Below, one piece after another: positions 1 through 9,412 of a stretch of 64,000 bases of DNA. The first letter of the stretch is position 1. Each line of letters opens with the position of its first letter. Source of the stretch: Microscilla marina ATCC 23134 (GTDB lineage Bacteria; Bacteroidota; Bacteroidia; Cytophagales; Microscillaceae); contig NZ_AAWS01000002.1 of the NCBI RefSeq assembly GCF_000169175.1, positions 295,209-359,208 of the forward strand, written 5' to 3'. The notes under the pieces are model-generated. The model was not told the origin of the DNA and searched no databases. It saw nothing but the letters and a program-made list of their open reading frames with translations. A program made the translations under genes and the position numbers.

Positions 1-2
1 TG

Positions 3-2159
3 ACTCACAACGATCAAAGCCTATTGCTACAGAGTCGCACTAATGATGATAACAAAATTGTACAGGAGTTAGATATTATCAAGTTTGATATTGACTCTAT
101 TCCTCTGTTGTTTGGCTTAAGCCCCTACAAACTGGGCGGGGTGATCAATGGCAATCTGGCGGTGACCAATGTGTTTGATATTGAAAAAATCACCAGTGAT
201 ATTAAGGTGAAAAACCTAAAAGCAATGGACCTGGCAATGGGTGACCTTACTGTGGGGGTGAGCGACAAAGATCTTGCGGGGATTACCAAGATACAAGTAT
301 TGCTGAAGGGTAGAAATAATCGCCTGCGTGCCAACGGTTCGTATGACCTTAACAAAGACAGCTTATACTTGTTTGCTGGAATATCTCAGATCAGGCTTGA
401 ACCCTTCAGGCCTTTGGTGTCTGACTATATAACCAAGCTACATGGCAGGTTGAGCGCCCGACTGCGCATTGCGGGGCCTTTGCTTCAGCCCAATATCAAT
501 GGAGATATTAGGTTTAAAGGTAAAAATACGGTGCAGGTAAAAATGTTGGGAGAGCCTCATTTTATCGAAGACCAACGCATTTACTTTGATGGTGACCAAG
601 TCAAGTTTAAAAACTTTACCATTACCGACCAAAACGGACAAACCAATACAATCAATGGTAAAATTCATAACCTGGGCTTTAGTGCTTTTTATACCAACCT
701 TAAGGTAAAAGGAGATAATTTTCAATTGATGAAGTCGAGTGCCTACAATTTTAAAACCTTGTATGGTACCATTGTGAGCGATTATGACATTAAAGTAGAT
801 GGTTTGCTGGATGACCTGAAAATAAAGGCAGATGTAACAGTGAAGCCTGGCTCTAATGTGTATACATCGATAGATGATGAAGGGGCTGCCAGTGTAAGAC
901 AAAGCGATTTTATTAAGTTTGTAGATGCTGACTCTACCAAAACCAAAGACACTACCAAAGCAAGAGCCCAGACTGATCTTACTGGCTTTACAATCAAGTC
1001 GGTGATTAGGGTAACCCCCGAAACAAAGCTACATATTATAATAGATGAAGCTACCAACGACCGTATGGAGTGTTCGGGTACTACGGTGCTGAGTGTAAAC
1101 ATGGACAGTACTGGAGAAATTGAGCTATCAGGTGACTATATTATAGAAACCGGAAAGTATACCATGAACTTGTTTGAAGTGGTGCGCAAAGAAATTGAAG
1201 TGCAAAAGGGGAGCAGTGTACACTTTTTTGGCGACCCTATGCAAGGCATCATGAATATTACGGCTATTTATGAAACCAAAACATCTACTTATAATTTACT
1301 GGTCGATCGTATTTCGGCAGAACAAACTGCGGAGATAGAGCAGGCAAAACGAATTATTCCGGTGCAAGTACTGATACACTTGCGGGGCAAGTTTATGGAG
1401 CCTCAAATTAGTTTTGATATTGAGTTGCCCAAAGACAAGGTGCGCAACCCCAGCCCGGCACTTACCAGTAAACTTAACGAAATAAGAAATGACCAAAACC
1501 AACTCTACAAACAGGTTTTTGGGTTGATAGTACTGGGGCACTTTATTACTTCCGAAGAGGCACAAGGCGGCAATGGGGTAGATGTAACCTCCCAGTTGGG
1601 GTCGGGGCTGAGTGGTTTTTTGAGTTCTCAGCTCAACAAATTGTCTGATGATTATTTGGGAGGAGTACAAATTGACATTGATTTAAGTAATAATAGTGAT
1701 TATTCGCAAGACCGGGAACTAGCGGTACAATTGTCCAAGAAGTTTTTCAACGATCGACTCAAGGTATCGGTGGGTAGTTTTGTAAGCCTTGACAACCACG
1801 ACAATAATGAAGAAAATTCGCACCAAAACCTGATAGGAGATGTAACAGTAGAGTATCGTTTAAATGAATCGGGTAATTTAAGCCTTAAGTTTTTTCGCCG
1901 AACCAACAACAATGGGGCCGCAAGCGGTCTTACCCAGCAAAACAACCAAACCAATGGGTTTTCGGTGAGTTACCAGAAAAACTTTAATAGATTAGGGGAT
2001 TTGTTTAGACGCAAAAAGGTGAAAAACAGTCGGCCACCCAAGAAAGAAAATACCCAGAAAGAAAACACTCCCAAAAAAGATACCCCGAGAAAAGACGAGG
2101 AAACAAAAAAGACGGAATTAAAAGGGAAGGAGAGCAAGAAAGAAGAAAAAAAGGACTAA
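3..2159 (+). CDS. tamB: TamB-like translocation/assembly protein, C-terminal part (5' end outside window)
   Basis: The reading frame is open to the left window edge, so the start is missing; the first start-like codon inside the window is a TTG at 24. The visible 711+ residues show long beta-rich repeats of the DUF490/TamB type, with the conserved C-terminal domain at about residues 450-640 (segments such as VRNPSPALTSKLNEI, GLIVLGHFIT and QLSKKFFNDRLKVSVG). TamB proteins span the periplasm and assist outer-membrane protein or lipid transport with a BamA-type partner. A Lys/Glu-rich low-complexity tail (about the last 55 residues, many PKK and KEN units) follows the domain and is unusual for the family. 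The partner gene is not in the window. Family assignment is confident; the exact role is inferred. Confidence 0.85.
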   Translation, partial: THNDQSLLLQSRTNDDNKIVQELDIIKFDIDSIPLLFGLSPYKLGGVINGNLAVTNVFDIEKITSDIKVKNLKAMDLAMGDLTVGVSDKDLAGITKIQVLLKGRNNRLRANGSYDLNKDSLYLFAGISQIRLEPFRPLVSDYITKLHGRLSARLRIAGPLLQPNINGDIRFKGKNTVQVKMLGEPHFIEDQRIYFDGDQVKFKNFTITDQNGQTNTINGKIHNLGFSAFYTNLKVKGDNFQLMKSSAYNFKTLYGTIVSDYDIKVDGLLDDLKIKADVTVKPGSNVYTSIDDEGAASVRQSDFIKFVDADSTKTKDTTKARAQTDLTGFTIKSVIRVTPETKLHIIIDEATNDRMECSGTTVLSVNMDSTGEIELSGDYIIETGKYTMNLFEVVRKEIEVQKGSSVHFFGDPMQGIMNITAIYETKTSTYNLLVDRISAEQTAEIEQAKRIIPVQVLIHLRGKFMEPQISFDIELPKDKVRNPSPALTSKLNEIRNDQNQLYKQVFGLIVLGHFITSEEAQGGNGVDVTSQLGSGLSGFLSSQLNKLSDDYLGGVQIDIDLSNNSDYSQDRELAVQLSKKFFNDRLKVSVGSFVSLDNHDNNEENSHQNLIGDVTVEYRLNESGNLSLKFFRRTNNNGAASGLTQQNNQTNGFSVSYQKNFNRLGDLFRRKKVKNSRPPKKENTQKENTPKKDTPRKDEETKKTELKGKESKKEEKKD

Positions 2160-2223
2160 AATACTGTAAGCCACTATTGTTATCCTACCTTATGAAAGTT
2201 TAAAGTCTACCCTACTATTTTTT

Positions 2224-2251
2224 CGCCTCGATTTGTGTCTCCACAACCGAG
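2224..2251 (-). repeat. GNRA-loop hairpin repeat, copy 1
   Basis: Read on the minus strand this is CTCGGTT, GTG, GAGA, CAC, A, AATCGAG, GCG. The outer arms pair over seven positions including one G-T wobble that would be an A-C mismatch on the other strand, so the minus strand fits better as RNA. It shares the loop and the trailing GAGGCG with copies at 2341, 17331, 21842 and 35384. It lies 65 bases after the tamB stop. Confidence 0.6.
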
Positions 2252-2298
2252 TTTACGAGTCCTCAGATACCGATGAATGTCGGTGCTCAGCAAAGCTA
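2245..2298 (+). repeat. ACCGAT-hairpin repeat, copy 1
   Basis: A 54-base sequence beginning AACCGAG and containing the hairpin ACCGAT-GAAT-GTCGGT followed by GCTCAGC. It is closely matched at 60020-60073 and, inverted and shorter, at 22166-22196. The rest of the 2160-2666 gap holds the two GNRA-type hairpins and nothing that looks coding. Confidence 0.6.
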
Positions 2299-2340
2299 AA
2301 TCACCCTGTCGCAGAGCCTGGGAACAGTGCTTTTCAAGGT

Positions 2341-2382
2341 TTCGATCAGCTCATGGAGACACGACCTGAGGCGATGACGGTA
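2341..2382 (+). repeat. GNRA-loop hairpin repeat, copy 2
   Basis: TTCGAT, then arms CAGCTC and GACCTG (one internal C-C mismatch) around ATGGAGACAC, then AGGCGATGACGGTA. It is inverted relative to copy 1 at 2224, so the two bound a roughly 150-base block downstream of tamB. Confidence 0.6.
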
Positions 2383-2666
2383 CTTTGGAAAAACCGAAGC
2401 TATTTCTAAATCCTGATTCATCAAGACAGTTTTACTGTGCTGAGTTCAACGAAGTTAAAAACTGGGTAGAGTAGTTCAAAGTCTTGTACTTATTAAAAAA
2501 TAAAAACTACAAAACAATACTTTTGTGATTTTCCGAACTTACTTACATTACACCTATTCAAATATAAAGCTTATCTTTTCCAAGAGTTTTGGATGCCCTT
2601 GGAAAGCAATTTTTATCTAAGATGCACGCAAGCACAGATAAACCCTGTTGGGGGAGTGTTTTTTCC

Positions 2667-3296
2667 TTAAAACTTAAGTGTTAAACTCAAGGCCGCAAAG
2701 TTGCTAAATGGGGTACTCTCCATGGTTGGTTCTAACCTGAAACTGAGGTCGTCGTTCAGGTCAAAGTCCATCAGGTGGGCATCTACGTTGGCATCTACCA
2801 TTTGTAAACCATACACCAATACCGAAAGAATAATCATAAAGTCACGGTCGCGTTTTGCCTGATCTTGAATAGTTTTAAGGTTTTCGGCAGTCAGGTTAAA
2901 GGATGCTTCATAGTTGGGGTCCTGGCTTTTTTTTACGTATTCGTTTCTAAACTGTAAAAACCGTTGGTGTTGGCGGTTTATTTCCAGACCAAGCAAGGCA
3001 CCTCCTCCGTAAATAATGATTAGTTTCCAGGGTTTACGGTTATATATTTGCCCAAACCCCGGAAAAGCAGCCGAATATAACAGGGCTTTGCGGGGAGAGT
3101 TACTCCTTCTTTTTCGCTTTTTGTTCGATAACCGTCCCCCTTTTTTTATTACCACAGTATCTTTCACGGTGAGAGTAGGTTTTACCGTAGTCGAGGGCTT
3201 GATTTGGGGCACAGAGTCCTGCACCTGAGCTTCAGACACACCTATGGACATTAGCAAAATACCCGCAAGGCAAAATAATCCTCTATACAAGTTCAT
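2667..3296 (-). CDS. DUF5683 domain exported protein
   Basis: About 209 residues. I place the start at the ATG ending at 3296 because it begins a normal signal peptide (MNLYRGLFCLAGILLMSIGV, then SEAQ); a second ATG 21 bases upstream would add seven residues. After a Lys/Arg-rich segment comes the recognisable DUF5683 motif SAAFPGFGQIYNRKPWK followed by a hydrophobic stretch (LIIIYGGGALLGL). The family is common in Bacteroidota, exported or membrane-bound, and of unknown function. The gene runs towards tamB, and the 507-base gap between them holds hairpin repeats. No partner genes such as parA/parB are nearby. Confidence 0.75.
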   Translation of the reverse strand: MNLYRGLFCLAGILLMSIGVSEAQVQDSVPQIKPSTTVKPTLTVKDTVVIKKGGRLSNKKRKRRSNSPRKALLYSAAFPGFGQIYNRKPWKLIIIYGGGALLGLEINRQHQRFLQFRNEYVKKSQDPNYEASFNLTAENLKTIQDQAKRDRDFMIILSVLVYGLQMVDANVDAHLMDFDLNDDLSFRLEPTMESTPFSNFAALSLTLKF

Positions 3297-3679
3297 TTTC
3301 AAAAAATATTTGCACATCTTACGCTCTTTGTTAAAATTATAAATTTAATGTCATTAACCTTAAAAAACACTTCAAACCTTGCTACAGGTTGTTTTTCTGT
3401 CAAAATCCTGTCAGATTCTTCATTTCATTCTTATTTTGGTTTATATTGTTACGTTTTTTAAAAAATATTTGCTACAAGTTTTGGGTTACGTTCTACTTTA
3501 ATTTTGTATAAATGTTTACAAAAACTGTAATACCTTACATCGAAGAAAACTTCGCGCAAATCAAAAAAAATAACAGGAATTATTTTTAAATAAAGTATTT
3601 TTGAACAATATTTGATCGCTTAAAACGCGTGAAATTCAAGGATGCAAATATAGCGGTTTCATTTAAAAACATATAAATT
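3297..3679. other. Divergent AT-rich intergenic region
   Basis: This 383-base gap separates two divergent genes and should hold both promoters. It is strongly AT-rich, with several TTTG-containing tracts (for example around 3435 and 3466), but I could not fix a convincing pair of promoter boxes. No ORF, RNA gene or clear inverted repeat was seen. Confidence 0.5.
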
Positions 3680-4672
3680 ATGATGCGACGATTCACCCTT
3701 TTAGCTGCACTTGCTGTTTGTTTATTATCCTGTGGGCCAGGAAACAAAACAACAAACAACACTAATGACAGTAAAAAGATTTTTCGCTTGAACCTGACAG
3801 GGGGACTGACTTCGCTTGATCCGGTTTTTGCCGATCAAAGAACAAACATTTGGGCTACTACTCAATTGTACAATGGGTTATTTACCTTTGGGGAAGATTT
3901 ACACGTTCACCCTGAGTTGGCAGAAAACTACAAGATTTCTGAAGATGGGCTGACGTATACCTTCACCATCAAAAAAAATGTTTACTTTCACGATGATCAG
4001 GCTTTTAAAAATGGCCGGGGACGTGAAGTAATTGCCGATGACTTTGTTTACTCATTCAAGAGATTAATGGATCCTAGAACTGCCGCAAAAGGTTCTTGGA
4101 TATTTGCCGACAAGGTAAAGCAAAGCGCCGACAAGAAATTGGCGGATGACTGGATTGAAAAAATAGATGATTATTCATTTAAAATTACTCTTAATCGACG
4201 ATTTCCCGCATTTTTACAAATCTTGTCTATGCCGTTTACTTTTGTAGTAGCAAAAGAAGCAGTAGAGAAGTATAACAAAGACTTCAGAAAACACCCAGTA
4301 GGCACTGGTCCTTTTATGCTTAAGACCTGGAACGAAAAAGATCGTCTGATCTTGGTAAAAAACACCAAATACTGGAAGCGTGACGTAAAAGATCAAACGT
4401 TGCCTTACCTTGATGCAATAGATGTATCATTTATTGAAGATAAAAACCAAGCTTTCTTAAGCTTCGAAAAAGGTAGCTTACACTTCCTGACCAGTATTTC
4501 GGAAACTTCTCGTAACAAGATTCTTAACAAAGATGGAAGCATTAAATTGTAGAAATTAAAAAGGGTATAAAAAATTGAATTCCAATTAATTATACCCATA
4601 ATTCATTGCAAAAGGTTATTATTATATCTCCTAAAACATCATAATAGCTTTTACAATGAATATACATTTTAA

Positions 4673-4990
4673 AAAAACTTTCGTAAAGAACTATCCTCTT
4701 TAGTAAAAAAATATTTTCGTGGTCATTTTTGTGAGGAGGTCAACATATTTACTACCATTTCGGAAACATTTGATAAATCGTGTTTGAGTTTAGAGGAATG
4801 CACTAAACTAGAAAAGCTTCTGCAGGTTTTTTATTTGGGTCAATTGGTAGGTTTACCTACTTTGAACAGTATCTTAGTGAAGCATGGGGTTGTGAGCAAT
4901 TCTGCTCAAATCAGCTATCAAAAGTTGGCTTCTAATTTATCTATTAGCACCATTCGGAAGCTATTTGAAGAGGTTTTTTCGGCTCAGTAA
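4673..4990 (+). pseudogene. IS4-type transposase, N-terminal part in a separate frame
   Basis: This open stretch encodes KNFRKELSSLVKKYFRGHF through LFEEVFSAQ and then stops. It matches what should precede the catalytic ORF, which continues one frame over at the T6 run near 4977. It has no ATG; a TTG at 4784 is one possible start. An ATG at 4656 in another frame (MNIHFKK) would join it at the A7 run 4671-4677. The transposase therefore reads as frame 0, then frame 2, then frame 0, each change at a homopolymer. Either indels have broken it or two frameshifts would be needed. Confidence 0.5.
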
Positions 4991-6005
4991 GGGTCAGGTA
5001 CTCCAAGAAATGAGTGAAAAAGATTCAAGTTGTTGGTCAAAAACAACGGTCACTGTTGTGTTGGATGATAGCGTGTTTCGGTGTTGGCTATCTTCTCAGA
5101 ATCATTTGAAAGATTTTGAGGAGTGCTACGGGAAATTTTTTAGTGGTCAGTTTGGTACAAGTGTGTATGGTTTTCGGGTGTTGACCCTTGGGGTGAGCAT
5201 TGATGGGGTATTTTACCCACTTTTCTTTGATTTTATCAAGAAGAAAACCTCCAACGCTTATCAGAAACCAGCAAAAGTAGCTCAAAAGCTTGTGAGGCGC
5301 TGGGGAGAATATCGCAAAAAGCTGACTAGAACTGGGTATGATTTTCCTACACTTCACCTGAGTTGTGACAATGGATATAGTAATGAGGCTTTGGCAGAAA
5401 GTTGTGCCCAAAATGGACTTTGTTACATCAGTGTAACCAAAAAATCTCATTATGTGGTAATAGAGGGTCAAAAGGTAAAGCTCTCTGATTGGATTGAGAA
5501 AGAATTTATCCCAGCAGAGCAAGCTCATCAAGCGAGTCAAAAAATGCTTCCTGAGGAAGATAAAACCACTTTTAAAAGGAGAATAAGTGCCTATTATTGT
5601 AGCAAGAAACAAGCTGTAACTTTGCTGTTTTTTCGGCTCAATGGATCAAAGAAAGTAAGTGTTATTTATAGCACAAGTAAACATATTTTCGCCAAAACCT
5701 TGCGAAGACACTGGTTTCAGAGAACTTATATTGAACAGTTTTTCAAATTACTCAAACATGTGCTCCAAATTGGGGAAGCCAGAACAAAAGACAAAAAAGG
5801 TTTTGAATTCAAGTTATACCGATTTTCTTATGTAGCCTTGCACGCACAAAAACTGGTGAAATGGATCAGAAAACAAATGAAGGGTTTTAACAAAAAAGGG
5901 TTCATTACCATACAGCGAACCCTTAATTCAGACCCGGATATTTTAGACCTTTTGCAAGAAAAATTAATAGCAAACATTTGTAAATCAAATAGTTATAAAC
6001 AATGA
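4965..6005 (+). CDS. IS4-family DDE transposase, catalytic part
   Basis: 346 residues from a TTG codon. The first Asp lies in LDDSVFRCW and the second in LSCDNGYSNEAL. The IS4 signature near residue 250 is WFQRTYIEQFFKLLK, which fits R-(3)-E-(6)-K exactly, with Trp in the position usually held by Tyr. It catalyses cut-and-paste movement of the surrounding element. The ORF lacks an obvious start of its own and probably depended on the upstream N-terminal frame. Whether active protein is still made is uncertain. Confidence 0.8.
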   Translation: MKRFFRLSKGQVLQEMSEKDSSCWSKTTVTVVLDDSVFRCWLSSQNHLKDFEECYGKFFSGQFGTSVYGFRVLTLGVSIDGVFYPLFFDFIKKKTSNAYQKPAKVAQKLVRRWGEYRKKLTRTGYDFPTLHLSCDNGYSNEALAESCAQNGLCYISVTKKSHYVVIEGQKVKLSDWIEKEFIPAEQAHQASQKMLPEEDKTTFKRRISAYYCSKKQAVTLLFFRLNGSKKVSVIYSTSKHIFAKTLRRHWFQRTYIEQFFKLLKHVLQIGEARTKDKKGFEFKLYRFSYVALHAQKLVKWIRKQMKGFNKKGFITIQRTLNSDPDILDLLQEKLIANICKSNSYKQ

Positions 6006-6879
6006 AATAATTACAAATTAAAGATGATTTCAGTAGCAAATTTGTAGTAGAGAAAAAACCTTACATGCTCACCGAGTATATTGGTATTTTGATGGAAGGC
6101 ACTGACGAAAAAGCCAATCCAATGCTCAATAAAAAGGTACGTAAGGCTTTGAGTTATGCCATTAACCGCAAAAACCTGATTTCGTTTATCAGAAATGGCT
6201 TAGGTACACCAGGTAGCCACGGTTTTATACCTGATGCACTCTCTTCGTTTGACTCTACACAAATTCAAGGGTACAAAGTAGACATTAAAAAAGCGCAGGA
6301 ATTGCTAAAAGACGCTGGATACCCACAAGGCAAAGGTTTTCCTGAGATTACGTTGAGTACTTATACTACTGACAAAGAAATTGCTGGATTCTTGCAAAAG
6401 CAATGGGAAGATAACTTGGGAATAAAGGTGAAAATTGAAAGCAATCAGTTTGCTACCCACAAAGATATGGTAGACAACGCCAAAGTGAAGTTCTTCCGTG
6501 GCTCGTGGATTGGTGACTATCCAGATGCCGAAAACTTCCTTTCTTTGTTTTACAGCAAAAACTTCTCACCAGATGGACCTAACAAGACTCACTTTGCCGA
6601 TGAGACTTATGATAAACTGTTTGAAGAAGCACACGAAACAGACAACACTTTTACCCGATACTCTGATTACAATAAGATGGATCAGATCATTATGGACAAT
6701 GCTCCTGTAATTGTATTGTTTTATGATGAAGTGTTGAACCTGAAGCAAAAAAATGTGACTGGTTTGAAAACCAACACAATGAATACGTTGGTACTTGAAA
6801 AAGTAGACCTTAAATCAGGCAACAACGCTTCGGCAAACGCTGATGACAAAAAAGAAGAAAAGAAAGAGGAAACCTCTAA

Positions 6880-7038
6880 GTGATCTGGAAAAAATAAGAT
6901 GTGCCAATTCAAGAAAATATATTGTTCTCAGACGATTCAAAAAAAACGGTGCATAGCCAAAGCTATGAAGCTTTTTTTTTGAGAAGAATGAGGGCAATAG
7001 ATACACTTTAATGGCTCAAATTATTTATGAAAGATCAC
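6880..7038. mobile_element. MITE-like element family A, copy 1 (159 bp)
   Basis: It begins GTGATCT and ends AGATCAC and is flanked by a 3-bp duplication TAA at 6877-6879 and 7039-7041. A copy of identical length and nearly identical sequence lies at 28455-28613. It has no plausible ORF. The centre is a hairpin CATAGC-CAAA-GCTATG between an A8 tract and a T9 tract. It overlaps the stop codon of the oligopeptide-binding protein: the gene now ends on a TGA inside the element, where AAG TAA would have stood before insertion. Confidence 0.85.
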
Positions 7039-7072
7039 TAAGTAAAACTTTTACTACAAATAATATAATGAA

Positions 7073-7101
7073 GAGCACGCAAACTTTGCGTGCTTTTTTT
7101 G
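7073..7101 (+). terminator. Rho-independent terminator of the split binding-protein gene
   Basis: AGCACGCAAA and TTTGCGTGCT form a tight hairpin followed by seven T. It lay about 30 bases after the original stop codon before the family A element moved in between. Confidence 0.8.
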
Positions 7102-7165
7102 TTTTTAGACCTCAAATAATAAGCCTGCCTACTCCTTTTTCATTTCTCATGGGTCTTTCTGTTAA

Positions 7166-7350
7166 GGAATGGTGAAAAAATAAGTTACCGATTTCGGGGG
7201 AGAGGTTTTCTTCTAAGGCGCGGCACTTTTTGCAGGCGTAGCCATAGCTACGGCTAAAAAAAGCTCCCAGTCCCGGCGGAATTGCCGGGGTAACAAAGCA
7301 TTAGGTGGAAAGACTTTCTCTAAACTGAAAAGTTATTTTTTGTCCATTCC
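7166..7350. mobile_element. MITE-like element family B, copy 1 (185 bp)
   Basis: The ends are GGAATGGTGAAAAAATAAG and, on the complement, GGAATGGACAAAAAATAAC, with a TAA duplication at 7163-7165 and 7351-7353. The centre has the hairpin CGTAGC-CATA-GCTACG between T5 and A7 tracts. It ends 31 bases before the next start codon, so it occupies that gene's promoter region. A second copy lies at 36092-36248. Confidence 0.75.
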
Positions 7351-7381
7351 TAAATCATACATTAAAAAATAACTCCTGTAA

Positions 7382-7969
7382 ATGATGAAAAAGTTAAGTT
7401 ATTCTCTGATTATTCTTTTTGCCATGATGTTGACCAGCATAAGCGCACAAGCACAGTTTAAGCATCTAAAAATCGAAGGAAAAACCATTGAGGCAACACT
7501 CTCGAAGGGTGTGAAAGTTATATTTGAAACTGATAAAATAGACCTGGAGGCTTACACCAGAGTAAAAAGTATTCAAATCGAACGCAAAGGTGAACCTACG
7601 CAAACATTTCGTAAACTAAGGGTGAGGGTTATTTACACCAACGATCACTTATCGGGAAATAAACCTTTGAGCTACGACCTCAAAACTAAACGTGAATTTT
7701 TAAATACCGGGCTTTATATCTGCTTTCTCGCCAATACTAAAAAACACCCAAAGCTCAAAGGACGATTGAAAATTGCCAATGGAAAACTTACTTCTACCGT
7801 GATTACTATGTATGCCCATTGCCAGTCATCTATGAAGAAAATATACTATCGCCTTGACAATGAGCAATTTTTTATAAGTCATGTCAAACAATACCCCAGA
7901 TCGAATACAAACCCTAATAAGCCCCGGTTGAAACGTCCTATAGAGCTTATCAAAAAGAAGAATGAATAA
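7382..7969 (+). CDS. Secreted protein of unknown function
   Basis: 195 residues with a clear signal peptide (KKLSYSLIILFAMMLTSI, cleavage near SAQAQ). The first two codons are both ATG, so the start may be 7382 or 7385. The mature part is basic and beta-rich in appearance, with lysine-rich turns and a charged tail ending PIELIKKKNE. I do not recognise a family. It has no operon partner: a MITE-like element sits 31 bases upstream and the next gene starts 107 bases downstream with its own signal peptide. Confidence 0.65.
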   Translation: MMKKLSYSLIILFAMMLTSISAQAQFKHLKIEGKTIEATLSKGVKVIFETDKIDLEAYTRVKSIQIERKGEPTQTFRKLRVRVIYTNDHLSGNKPLSYDLKTKREFLNTGLYICFLANTKKHPKLKGRLKIANGKLTSTVITMYAHCQSSMKKIYYRLDNEQFFISHVKQYPRSNTNPNKPRLKRPIELIKKKNE

Positions 7970-8076
7970 GGTTTACCTTCTAAAAAATTCTTATTTCCGC
8001 TATTTAATTTTGCAATCCCTTGCCTCCTGCCTAATTTGGTAAACTATTTATTTGTTCTAATAAATCTTTTACTCAA

Positions 8077-9396
8077 ATGAAAAACATATACGTTTCGTTT
8101 CGTTTTTTATGCCTGCTATTGGTGGCGAGTGCTGCATTGACTACGACTACTTTTGCCCAAAAAAAACTTCGCCAAAAGATAGATAAACTAGCTGAAGACA
8201 TAGAGCCACAGGTGATCAAGTGGCGACGACATATCCACCAAAACCCTGAGTTGTCGAACCGGGAGTTTAAAACTGCTGAAATGGTGGCTCAACATTTAAA
8301 AAAACTAGGGTTGGAGGTAAAAACCAAAATCGCACATACCGGAGTAGTGGGTATTCTGAAGGGGGGCAAGCCAGGACCAGTAGTGGGGTTGAGGGCTGAC
8401 ATGGATGCATTGCCCGTGACCGAACGCGTAAAATTGCCTTTTGCTTCTAAGGTAAAGTCTACCTACAATGGCAAGCCTACCGGGGTGATGCATGCCTGTG
8501 GACACGATACCCATGTAGCTATGTTGATGGGAGTGGCTGAGGTGTTGAGCAAGGTAAAGAAAGACCTGAGAGGAACTGTAAAGTTTGTGTTTCAACCTGC
8601 CGAAGAAGGTGCGCCTCAAGGCGAACAAGGTGGGGCAAGTTTGATGGTAGCCGAAGGGGTGCTCAAAAATCCTAAGGTAGACGTCATGTTTGGTCTACAC
8701 ATTAATTCTGCCACCGAAGTGGGCACCATTCGCTACCGTTCGGGAGGAATTATGGCAAGCTCTGACCGCTTTGTGATCAAGGTAAAGGGCAAGCAAACCC
8801 ACGGTTCTACACCTTGGACCGGGATTGACCCTATTGCTGTGTCGGCACAGATTATCAATGGATTGCAAACTATTATCAGCCGCCAAACCGCTTTGACCAA
8901 AGAGGCAGCAGTAATTTCGGTAGGAATGATTCGTGGAGGAATTAGGAACAACATTATTCCTGAGCAATGCGAAATGGTGGGAACTATTCGGACACTGGAT
9001 ACTAAAATGCAGGCAATCATTCATAAAAAAATCAAACTAACTGCGACCAAAATTGCCGAAAGTGCTGGAGCAACTGCCGAAGTAACTATTCAGAAAAACA
9101 CCCCGGTTACTTATAATGACCCTCGTTTGACAGCTCAAATGTTGCCTACTTTGCAAAGGCTTGCCGGAAAACGCAACGTACTGTTAACCAATGCGGTGAC
9201 AGGTGCCGAAGATTTTGCTTTTTATGCTTTGCAAGTCCCTTCGCTTTTCTTCTTTTTGGGAGGAATGACCAAGGGACAAGACCCTCGCACCGCTGCTCCT
9301 CATCATACACCCGATTTTAAAATAGACGATTCAGGAATGAAGCTGGGAATAAAAGTCTTGTCTAACCTGACCATAGATTATATGCTTAAAAAATAA
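8077..9396 (+). CDS. Secreted M20D-family amidohydrolase/aminoacylase
   Basis: 439 residues. A signal peptide (first about 27 residues, ending TTTFAQ) is followed by a full M20 peptidase/IAA-amino-acid hydrolase domain. The metal-binding motif HACGHDTHVA is near residue 138 and the catalytic Glu region AEEGAPQGEQGG near 175; GLRADMDALPV and VTGAEDFAFY are also typical. Such enzymes hydrolyse N-acyl amino acids or related amides; the substrate cannot be told from sequence. The length is about 40 residues above cytoplasmic members because of the leader. It is transcribed alone, and a strong hairpin follows before the convergent pncB gene. Confidence 0.88.
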   Translation: MKNIYVSFRFLCLLLVASAALTTTTFAQKKLRQKIDKLAEDIEPQVIKWRRHIHQNPELSNREFKTAEMVAQHLKKLGLEVKTKIAHTGVVGILKGGKPGPVVGLRADMDALPVTERVKLPFASKVKSTYNGKPTGVMHACGHDTHVAMLMGVAEVLSKVKKDLRGTVKFVFQPAEEGAPQGEQGGASLMVAEGVLKNPKVDVMFGLHINSATEVGTIRYRSGGIMASSDRFVIKVKGKQTHGSTPWTGIDPIAVSAQIINGLQTIISRQTALTKEAAVISVGMIRGGIRNNIIPEQCEMVGTIRTLDTKMQAIIHKKIKLTATKIAESAGATAEVTIQKNTPVTYNDPRLTAQMLPTLQRLAGKRNVLLTNAVTGAEDFAFYALQVPSLFFFLGGMTKGQDPRTAAPHHTPDFKIDDSGMKLGIKVLSNLTIDYMLKK

Positions 9397-9412
9397 ATAG
9401 CCCTGATAAGGC

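Larger units (their letters stand above)
4547..6016 (+). mobile_element. IS4-superfamily insertion sequence, 1470 bp
   Basis: The boundaries come from a perfect 6-bp target duplication, ATTAAA, at 4541-4546 and 6017-6022, and from the reconstruction of the interrupted gene. The ends are short imperfect inverted repeats (TTGTAGAAATTA left; TTGTAATTATTT on the complement at the right, five terminal bases shared). The element carries a transposase in at least two frames. No second copy is present in the window. Confidence 0.9.
3680..6883 (+). pseudogene. Oligopeptide-binding ABC transporter lipoprotein, split by an IS element
   Basis: Two ORFs (3680-4552 and about 6023-6883) are the halves of one SBP_bac_5 family solute-binding protein. 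The N-terminal half has a lipoprotein signal ending LLSC (Cys 18), then SLDPVFADQRTNIWATTQLYNGL and LAENYKISEDGLTYTF, typical of OppA/DppA. The break falls in ...NKDGSIK; removing 4547-6016 plus one copy of the duplicated ATTAAA restores a continuous frame reading SIKDDFSSKFVVEKKPYM, giving an intact protein of 575 residues. The C-terminal half has the usual domain (RKALSYAINRKNLI, GDYPDAENFL). The first half now ends two residues into the element. The downstream half has no signal peptide. Loss of function is inferred. The two halves show no other damage, so the insertion looks recent. Confidence 0.9.

Noticed and set aside
8695..9024. Long antisense ORFs inside well-defined genes such as the M20 enzyme
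   Set aside because: They are shadows caused by codon bias of the sense gene.
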